Shown: piece after piece, positions 56,185 through 64,000 of the stretch
Layout of the letters: each line of letters starts with the position of its first letter
Numbering within the stretch: position 1 is the first letter of the stretch
Assembly: GCA_036925085.1 (NCBI GenBank)
Contig: JAUPFP010000033.1
Coordinates: forward strand, 186,001-250,000
DNA length: 64,000 nt
Source of the DNA: Brachycybe producta
Lineage: Eukaryota; Arthropoda; Diplopoda; Playtdesmida; Andrognathidae
Reading direction: 5' to 3'
Notes under the pieces: model-generated
What the model saw: the letters and a program-made list of their open reading frames with translations, nothing else
Told to the model about the DNA's origin: nothing
The model's database searches: none
Program-made: the position numbers and the translations under genes

Positions 56185-56908
56185 ACAAATGATAGTTTGG
56201 AAGGCATTTGGGGAGGTGTTGGTTTCTTTGTCCTGCGTCAAAGGGCCCCTCCAACACTCGAATGTGTTCACCATATCATTTGTGACAATGTAACCAATGT
56301 TGGACACATAGTCTAACCGGTTCATCAGTTGCGAACGTACGAGTGACCAACTGGCAAATGCTGGAGGCAAATACGGGTACAAAATTGGACACATAGTGTG
56401 TCCCAGTCTTTAATGACGTCACAGCCAACGCCGTGTATTTGAATGTATTTCTTGCTGTGACATCATTTTGACGTCACTACTGCATGGTACCCATTCCTGT
56501 CTAACTTAAGACATAAGTTTGTACCTAAGTCCTAGGCTCAAATTCAAGTTCAAGTAACTTGGGGTCAAATTCTTAACAATTGCTTAGTCAAATGTAGTGC
56601 TAAACTCGTGAACTTTTTCGATAGGAAGTTTCATGTAAAAGTTGATGCATTTAAAATTAGCTTAAAAATTATTAAGAATACGACCCTACCCCCCCCCCCC
56701 CGGCTCATTAAATGGAACAGACAAAATTGAACTTTAATTTTGAAGTAAAACAAAACTCATATATTGAGCAAAAAAGTTTATTTTTTTTAACAAAAAATGA
56801 AACTATAAAATATACCGGTTTCACCACTGCCAAGTGGATTATCAACTGATTTTCAATTTTGAAATTGATATTCCTCTTTTTGGAATTCTCAGGGATTTTA
56901 TTGCTTTA

Positions 56909-57289
56909 AACCGGGAACACACACGCGGAATTCTGCCAAGAAAACAGGAAAAGGAAAAAAAAGTCATTTTCTTTTTCTGTATCTCTGGTGTTCACACATA
57001 GAAACAGAAAAAAAGTAATGAGGAAAGTTGTGTGCGCCCTCTATTGAATGAACAAGAAAACAAACATATTTATTGCCAAAATGAGCTTCCATTGTGTTTT
57101 TTTGTGATGTCACATGCTTCTTTTCTGATTGGTGGGAATTTGAACGGAATATTTTGAGAACGGAAAAAGTTGAGCTTTGTTCAAACTCATTTTTAATGAA
57201 TTTTCCGTCCACTTTTTATGGAAAATTTTCTCATTTAAATATTCTGTTATTATTTTTCTGAGCGGAATTCCGCGTGTGTGTTCCAGGCT
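56909..57289. mobile_element. PIF/Harbinger-like element (T), nested in S
   Basis: AACCGGGAACACACACGCGG and AATTC at the left face GAATTCCGCGTGTGTGTTCC and AGGCT at the right; TTA on both sides (56906-56908, 57290-57292). CTTTTTCTG / CAGAAAAAAAG inner pair. No transposase. Confidence 0.7.
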
Positions 57290-57402
57290 TTACAATTAAA
57301 TCATTTCTATCGAATCTTTTTTTTTGACATCCTCATCAGTTTCATGCAAATAGTTTATGAAAAACATAGGAATGACAGACACAGGGCATTGTGATCACCC
57401 TG

Positions 57403-57999
57403 TACTTCATAAGGAGAAAAAAGCCTACTTATGCATCTGACACAAGCCGAAAAAAAAACTGGTCATCTAAAGGGGAAAGAAGAGAGAGAGAGAGAAAGAG
57501 AGTCGAGATTATGATAACGTGAATAAAACGGCTCTTTTTCAGGAAGTGGTCAAAATTCTTATTCACTTCCTTAAAAATATATATAAGGACCAAAAAAAAA
57601 ATGGGAGCGAATACACAAATATTACAAGTATAAAACTTCATATAAATATAAAATATCTTATGTTATATGATGTAAAATGGTGATAAAAGCACCGTTTTCC
57701 GACCCACCACCAGGCGGCACTTATTGTATTTCTTTTTTAAAGAAAAATGTTGACATAAAACATAACAATAAAAAGAAATTCTCCATATCTCTCTCTCTCT
57801 CTCTCTCTCTCTTTCTAAAAGATTTTAAACTGAAACATGCCGAGAAGAATAGAAATTGTGGGGGGGGGGGGAATAAGAGATACAAGTTAACATAACACAA
57901 CAAGACACACAGACAAAGGTTGCATATTTAACAAGTGAGTGTCTATATAATAATGAGTACATTATGTCTGTGGTGTGTAGCCTTATATACCTTTCCTAC

Positions 58000-58002
<3 letters not shown>
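57403..58002. other. AT-rich stretch, no gene seen
   Basis: GA run near 57481, CT run near 57789 and G-run near 57859. No gene. Confidence 0.5.
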
Positions 58003-58075
<73 letters not shown>

Positions 58076-58090
58076 CTATCTCTCTCTCTA
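58003..58090 (+). repeat. (CT)n microsatellite
   Basis: About 35 uninterrupted CT units, then TACCTAT and a short CT tail. Confidence 0.95.
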
Positions 58091-58305
58091 CATGTAATCT
58101 TCAGAAAAAACTCAGGTGAACAACCGACCAAAAAATGAGGTCATTACAAACAACTAAATATGAAATATAACTAACTATATGGCTAACGTATATTATAGAA
58201 GGGTGCATTTGAGAACATCTAAAATTGTGATGCACTGATGTAGGAAGTTTTTCTAACAATACGTAGCAGCACCCACCCTCCCTGCGAATACAAGTAACCA
58301 TTTAA

Positions 58306-58709
58306 CAGTCAAAAACGGTTATACCGACATTGTATACGAGGTTTACCTATTTTTCGTCATTATTATTAGTAAAAAAGAAAATATATATTTAATTTTTAAT
58401 TTTATTTTACACACGTCCGGATTCCGTAGACGTTTCATTTTTTTTTTATCAAAGAAATCCTTTAGTTATTTTAATCTTGAGTTCCACCAAATTGTATGTG
58501 AACCGTTGAGTTCGGTTACTTAAATTCACGACCAACTTCCACATTTTTACTTGCCATTTTCAACGAAATTTTGTCGTTATAGCCGAGGTAGAGTAATGTT
58601 ATAACAGAGTAAAAATAACATTACATAGGAATCCTTTTAAATTGGCGTCATTTTGACGTTATAGTCGAGTTGTCGTTATATTTGAATTCGCTATAACTGA
58701 GTTTCACTG
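58306..58709. mobile_element. Pogo-like MITE (X3)
   Basis: CAGTCAAAAACGGTTATACC at the left and CTATAACTGAGTTTCACTG at the right, with TA after the right end. Internal GTTATAGCCGAGG and GTTATAGTCGAG repeats. CAGTGAAACTCRGTTATA-type ends are known from pogo/Tigger elements. No transposase. Confidence 0.6.
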
Positions 58710-59263
58710 TATTTTTTAAGGCTGAATTATCACAAATACTGTAAATGGCACTAAATGCAGGTGTTGTTGAAGTCGATTTCAAACAAATTAACAGACGTTT
58801 TCAAATGCCTTCTGAAGAATTTCATACTAGTTTCATACTCTCTGAGCAGGGTTCCACCACAGAAAAACATTATTCAAATGGTTCACAAAAAATCTGAATT
58901 TTGGGGGGGCCTAAGTGAATTTCTCACATTTTCCAACCAACTTTGAGGTTGATCAAATTGGTTTTGATGAGAAAACTTAAAAGAGAGAACCACAAACTTT
59001 CACTAATATTAATTGCACTCCCCGCCGTTACAAATCCGCAATAATTAGAAATTTCATTCATTTTTTCCGGGTTAATTATAAAGCATTCATTTTTTTTTGT
59101 GTGTGTGTGCAAGAAGACTGAAGAAGCGCAATTAAGGAAATCAGTCCTGAAACAATTTTTTGTTGGCCATAATAAGTTAATACCTAATAATAATGTTGTG
59201 TTCCATCTCAAACGACGCCAAGAGTCGGAGGCTAGCAATGCTGTTATGTAATGCGTAAGGCAA
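58710..59263. other. Stretch with no supported gene
   Basis: The reverse frame at 58924-59289 (121 codons) has mixed composition and no recognised motif. I do not call it. Confidence 0.4.
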
Positions 59264-59640
59264 TCAGAAAAAAAAAATGCGTTTTTCAATCAAATAACCT
59301 GATCAGAGGCTAACAGAGCCATAACTAGCCAAATTTTGCGCCCGCGGCAAGAATAAAACAGGCGCTCTCTTAGTATGATCATTCTAGTTATTTGGCGCAT
59401 CCATTTGAGCGCCTCTGAGCTTCGAACTCGAGGTAATCTTCTTAATATTAATTACCATTCTAGTTATTTTGCGCCCATATTTTCATGCCTTGAAGCTTTA
59501 CGCCTGAGGCGGGTGCCTCCGTAGCCGTAACTAGGGCGAGGCGCCCTAGTTATGGCTATGGAGGCTAGAGTTCTACTTCTGATTTTAGATGCTATAGTTT
59601 AATCTCTATCCTCTAACCAGGTTCTATGACAGAAATACGC
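59264..59640. mobile_element. Inverted repeat around a GCGCC-rich insertion
   Basis: Outer pair: AATGCGTTTTTCAATC and CAGAGGCTA at the left; GGAGGCTAGAG, CCTCTAACCAGG and AATACGCATTTT at the right. Inside lies a hAT/Y-like segment with GCCATAACTAGCC and CTAGTTATGGC and many GCGCC words. The outer part resembles family H cores. Confidence 0.45.
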
Positions 59641-61570
59641 ATTTTTTCTGGTAGCTTTATTAATGTGGTTAAAGTAGGCCTATACTCAAATTTATGTAAT
59701 AGCTATAGCCTCCACCTCCAATCCTTGTTGAAGTTTAAGATGTGGTACAGTTCATCCATAAAGGACCATCATAATAACAGAACTGTTTGCATAATGGCAA
59801 TTTTTAGATGTTGTTACCGGTATATTAAAAAATGTACATCAATCTCCACCATTCGTGATGGCTGATTGACAAGGCTTCAGAGTTCAATTTTCTTGAAGAA
59901 AAAACATTTTTAACCTTTTGCGGTTGTTGCATGATGGGCCAAAGTATGCACAACGTGCAACAACTTTTAGACATATAGGAAGAATGGAAAGGAGAGAGGG
60001 GGGAAAGGAACAGGAGGAAATTCATTGTCTGTTGTTTTTCAACTTTGAAAAAAAGAAGTTTGCAAAAATGTGATGGACGCCTGCTTGCATTTGATGTAAA
60101 CTTAAATTGGAATGCAAACTAAGAGGAGGTTAGGGAGGAGGAAGAGGAGGATGGAGTGAAAAAAAAACCCCAATCTTCAACCTTAAAAATAGCAACAGTC
60201 AGTCAGTCTTGTTCCTCTTCATCCTAAAAAGTGACCACTCTCTAACTGGTCTGTCTTGTTGTCTGGACGTCAAGTTTATGATTTTTGCCAAAAAAAAAAA
60301 CAAGGAAGTATTTTTTTTTACAAAACGTCAAAAACGAATATGAATATAAAATCACATTAACTTGGCGCCCACCCACAATTCCTTACGCAAAGTGTCCATT
60401 TTTGTCAAGTGTCCCCTCTCCCATCCATTTTTTTAAAAACAAGTATAACAAGTAAACTCTGACTTAAAAGTTGGAAGTGCAAAGTAAAAATTTTCTGATT
60501 TTCCCACAATAAGAAAAAAAATGTGAAGAAACTATTGTTTGTCAAGTCAAGATTACTAAGTTACATTATTCAAATGAGTTACATTCTTATATTTTTTTAA
60601 CCAACTTGGTTTAGTTGAAAGGATTTAGTGAGCTGCCATCAATAACATCCTTGTTAAATGTGCCCTTTTTTTATCCCCTGTCCCCATTTTATATTCTGCT
60701 GAACTTTCAGAAAACAGGAATCGTACTTTTTACCTTAAATACCATTATTAACATAATAATCTACCAGGATTCTTGAATTGAAAAATAGTAGTAATGTTTC
60801 TGACTTTTGTTACTGAATTTCATTTTCTACAATATTTTGCTTTGTAAGATTAAAAACAAAAAAGTTGTTCATACTGTCAGTAAAGCAAAGAAATAACTGT
60901 TTCAGGCAGTTTATATAAAACATTAACCATCAATCAAGATGGCTGCCAATATTTATCTATCACTCCAAAAGATGATAGAATTGAGTTTCAAAGGTTCAAA
61001 GGAGGAAAAAAAGAGAAGAGTTTCTTCTTTTTCCCCAGTTTTCTCCCCACCACTACCAACCACCCTATAGAAATTTGTACTCAAACAAGCAAATAAGTCC
61101 ACACAAATAAACACAAAAACTCCTGATGATTTCATCTGATTGCAATTCAATTTCAAAGTAAATAAATATCCAAAATAAAAAGTTCTGTTCATGTCCTCCC
61201 CCCTTCCTCAAGCACACCTCTCAGTTTATCTATTTGAACGTCAATGCCCCTTTAAAAATGGAACCCATTTCCAACAACTTTCTCCCCCAACTCCACAAAC
61301 TTTAATCACATTAACTCTAGGTGGTCTTTTTTTTTTTTTTTTTTTTTTTTTGCTAAGAGACAATATTTTCGCTGTTCCATTCTATTTTCTCATAAGGTTA
61401 GGGATTTTTTTATCCCCATTTTTTTTCTGTCTGACATTGTGAAAAATGTTATTATTGACCGACACTCCGCCGCCCCTTTTAGCTCCTCCAGCCCTCTTTT
61501 AGCCTCCAAAGTGTCCAGAACAAAAACCAAAATAGCTTACAAAATTACAAATGTCCAGCAAGAGGACTAA
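59641..61570. other. 1.9-kb AT-rich stretch, no gene seen
   Basis: GGA-rich DNA near 60125, T-run of about 26 at 61326-61351. Small open frames only. No repeat partner noticed. Confidence 0.5.
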
Positions 61571-61847
61571 CACCTTGTACACACATGAGCTAAATGAATT
61601 CAAATTAAATGCGTTTAGGTGAATTCTACGGAATCCAGTTAAGGACATGACACAAATCAAAATTGACTTTATTATTAATATTTTAAATTCAAATACTAAA
61701 TCAATATCTTGTCAATAGTTTATATATTATATTTAAGTATTAACTGAAATGTGAATTCGACATATTGATTGTTTGCCCTTCACGAGGCTCTGTAGAACAC
61801 TTTTATTATTTAAATGCATTTAAATTATCAGCTGTGTGTACTAGGCA
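61571..61847 (+). mobile_element. PIF/Harbinger-like MITE (G5)
   Basis: CACCTTGTACACACATGAGC to GTGTGTACTAGGCA; TAA on both sides (61568-61570, 61848-61850). The interior is collinear with G1-G4, shorter near GTATTAACTGAAATG. Confidence 0.82.
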
Positions 61848-62072
61848 TAACACCATATATATTAATGACCTAATCTATAGGCCTACTAGAAAAAACAACT
61901 AATTTTAGAAAAATTACACTCTGAAAAACTTCTAAAAATTCAGGAGAAATCCGTTATAATTTTCTCAAATGTTTTACCTGAATAAAATTTATAGCTGTAA
62001 ATCGGTGCACATTCAGTTTTCTAAGCGCTTTTTAAGTGGCCTGAGGAGAGGAGCTTACCAGGTTATGAGGCG

Positions 62073-62397
62073 CATTGGCGTCGCTAGGTTTTTTGGCGCC
62101 AGGAGCAAAAATCTTGAATACCCCAAATCTTTTTCTTGCAACACATGTAAGTAATCTCATAACTCAAAAGAAAACCGAAAAAAAAAACACGTTTTTCAGT
62201 CAAAAAAACCTGTGTTAAAGGCTAGAATTCACAGATCAAACTAGTTAACATATCCAGATTGAAAGGTCAGGTCGACTTATTAGTTTAAAATTATTAATTA
62301 TGAAATTTAGAAATAAAATTTTAAAAAATCTGAAAGCGCTTTTTTTTTTTAGAAACTGGCACCAGGAGCAAACTGCTCCATTGTAGCTCCGCCACTG
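62073..62397. mobile_element. hAT-like element (Y2), ~8-bp target duplication
   Basis: CATTGGCGTCGCTAGG and GGCGCCAGGAGCAAA at the left face GGCACCAGGAGCAAACTGC and GTAGCTCCGCCACTG at the right. Flanked by ATGAGGCG / ATGAGGCA (62065-62072, 62398-62405). Fits hAT. Interior contains a family H-like core (AAGGCTAGAATTC). Confidence 0.7.
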
Positions 62398-62638
62398 ATG
62401 AGGCAGGCGCCCTTTCAATAATAGGTAATGTAATGAGTATTAATGACAATTACGCCTTTTTATATCGATATAAAAGACTAGTTAAGACAAACATAATATG
62501 ACAATCAGCCAAATTTAGCCTTTAAACAGTCTTTTTTTATTATTCAAAAGTGGATAATTGTGGTTGCAATTCTTTTTATTGATTAGTATGGTATCTCATA
62601 CATGACAAGCTCACCTCGAGCAGCTTCTAAACTGAATT

Positions 62639-62740
62639 GGTGGCGCTGAATAACCGCTAAATTGATTAAGCAACAAAAAAGTGAACAAACACCAAACTGA
62701 ATGAAAGCCAAAAAAAAGTGGATAGGTGGCGCTGAATAAC
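62639..62740 (+). repeat. Four degenerate 16-bp units between direct repeats
   Basis: GGTGGCGCTGAATAAC occurs at 62639 and 62725. Between them: CGCTAAATTGATTAAG, CAACAAAAAAGTGAAC, AAACACCAAACTGAAT and GAAAGCCAAAAAAAAG, i.e. the 9.4-kb unit in degraded form. Confidence 0.6.
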
Positions 62741-63096
62741 ATGCAAAACTTATCAGTATTATCACTGTTATCAGAATGGAGGTAGTAGGGGTTAAAAAAG
62801 GGGAGTTTTATCATTTTGCGTGCAGCAAAAACCATGATATAGAAAACAAGAGGAAGGAGGACTTATCCCCTCTGTTTAATGGATGTCAATGATAAAACTG
62901 AATGCCCACAAGTTGGAATCAGATAAGATAGATGCCCAACCAAAAAAAAATGCTTCTTTTTCATTGGACGAATGAACAAGAAACTTGTAAAGATAGAGAG
63001 AGAGAAAACCTGCAAACAATGCAATGAATGCATTTAACAACACACATACATAATATATACATTTATTACAAATTCTCTTCTTTTCACATTTTCTAA
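62741..63096. other. Short stretch, no gene seen
   Basis: No feature recognised. Confidence 0.5.
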
Positions 63097-63490
63097 AGCC
63101 CCGTTTTCACGATGATAGTTGCGGTCATGAGAGTAGCAACTATCGCGAGAACTATCATCGTGAAAACCACATGATAATCACTATCGCACTGTTGCGATAG
63201 TGACTATCACCACTATCTCGTTTGACTAGATAGTTGATAGTACTGTCGCAATAGTGATAGTTGTTGTGTGACCACTTACAGGGAAAAATATCCACTTTGT
63301 AGGGAAATTTGGCTTCTGGAGGAAGAGACCGGTAACACTGTTGTTGACTCAAGGATATCTGTGAAGTAGACATCACACTGTCATTTGACAGACAACTATC
63401 ACGTTACTTCAAAGACGTGAGAGTGAACTATCACAACTTTCATGACAGCTACTCTCACGATAGAAGTATCGCCACCGTGAAAACGAGGCT
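63097..63490 (+). mobile_element. Family C PIF/Harbinger-like element, full length (C2)
   Basis: AGCCCCGTTTTCACGATGAT at the left, CGTGAAAACGAGGCT at the right, TAA on both sides (63094-63096, 63491-63493). The left end folds on itself (TTTTCACGATGATAG / CTATCATCGTGAAAA). Many GCGATAGT/ACTATCGC words. The reverse 73-codon frame is part of this repeat and is not called as a gene. Confidence 0.75.
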
Positions 63491-63493
63491 TAA

Positions 63494-64000
63494 ATATAAA
63501 TCGAGATTATTCATTGATTGAGGTCGGTTTATTTTAATCGTGACATTGAGGAGGAGGGTGTGAAACAAACACACAGAGATCACTCAGCAAATATATTATT
63601 ATACAATAGAATCTACCCTCCATCCCCACCCCTTTCAATCTAATCTTTTTTTTTTTTTAGGTGAAGGGAGGTGAGGCTATTTCTTGATTTTAATCAAGTG
63701 GTAAACTCAAACCAACACCTAAAAAAGACAAAACACCAACCAGTTTATATTACTAATAATAAAAAAAAACCACACTTGCTTATATTTTAATTGCAAACAA
63801 ATTAATCATAACTATAATAATAGTCAGTTTGGATTATTACTGAATAAGAGGGATTTAAAAATGACCTTTGCGACAACAACTATTTCTCCCTCTCCCATTT
63901 ATTATGCTTATATAATTATATATCGATAATAATAAAAAATCGATTGTTGGAAGAGATGAAAAAAGGTGTTTCTGTGACAGGCATCTGTAGACAGCTTCAG
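63494..64000. other. AT-rich window end, no gene seen
   Basis: No repeat partner or coding signal recognised. Confidence 0.5.

Larger units (their letters stand above)
55868..57402. mobile_element. TA-flanked 1.5-kb composite transposon (S)
   Basis: CAGGGTGGTCACAATG at the left and CATTGTGATCACCCTG at the right; TA on both sides (55866-55867, 57403-57404), as for Tc1/mariner-type elements. Contains A9 and T. A second inverted pair (GCCTTCCCAAACT / AGTTTGGAAGGC) surrounds A9. No transposase domain recognised. Confidence 0.6.

Noticed and set aside
58924..59289. 121-codon reverse frame
   Set aside because: No domain recognised, overlaps an inverted-repeat end near 59264, and has no splice context.

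Overview
This 64 kb window looks like non-coding nuclear DNA from a eukaryote, most likely an invertebrate animal. It is strongly AT-rich. It is full of mononucleotide runs and (TA)n, (GA)n and (CT)n microsatellites, and of short palindromic transposon derivatives (MITEs) flanked by TA, TWA (TTA or TAA), 8-bp or 9-bp direct repeats. I found no protein-coding gene, exon chain, tRNA, rRNA or transposase that I could support. The longest open frames all fall in low-complexity DNA, in tandem repeats, or in the arms of MITEs. The species cannot be named from this sequence.

Layout. Nearly every non-random stretch is a copy of a repeat family, which I name by letter. Family A is a ~205 bp foldback element with ACAGGCAATTAGAAATCGGG ends (nine copies), and B is a relative of ~142 bp (two copies). 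Family D is a long, diverged palindrome recognised by TTCTAGTTTCTAAAACAC (about fourteen copies or fragments). F is a hAT-type MITE (four copies), and Y and N are further hAT-like elements. H is a ~300 bp element whose ends read GGGCTCGGATTTTTATGC; five of its six good copies lie between 17.3 and 19.9 kb. G, K, Q, T, U, W and C are PIF/Harbinger-like families with TTA or TAA target duplications. There is a Tc1/mariner-like element at 33.5 kb, a TA-flanked 1.5 kb composite at 55.9 kb and pogo-like ends at 58.3 kb.

Region by region. 0-8.3 kb: D, E, Y, M, N, F and G copies. 9.4-9.9 kb: a 16-bp-unit minisatellite with a 32-bp higher-order period. 11.2-13.4 kb: a purine-only tract followed by a pyrimidine-rich tract. 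13.9-20 kb: D copies, a GA-rich minisatellite split by A1, and the H cluster. 22.5-23.1 kb: a 15-bp array beside a nearly perfect 225 bp hairpin. 23.8-24.6 kb: two A copies. 28.2-29.3 kb: a TTAA-flanked composite with a nested element. 32-38 kb: A, B, mariner, C, Z and L elements. 40-46 kb: W, G, K, twin perfect palindromes, A, U and B. 47-54 kb: A, H, D, F and G, with clear nesting. 55.7-64 kb: microsatellites, a nested composite, pogo-like, G, hAT-like and C elements.

Nothing here forms a pathway or operon. The content is a layered record of non-autonomous DNA transposons and tandem repeats. The most interesting signals are structural: palindrome arm homogenisation in family A, two adjacent perfect 46-bp palindromes, a 225 bp near-perfect hairpin, and a 16-bp repeat unit found at three separate loci.
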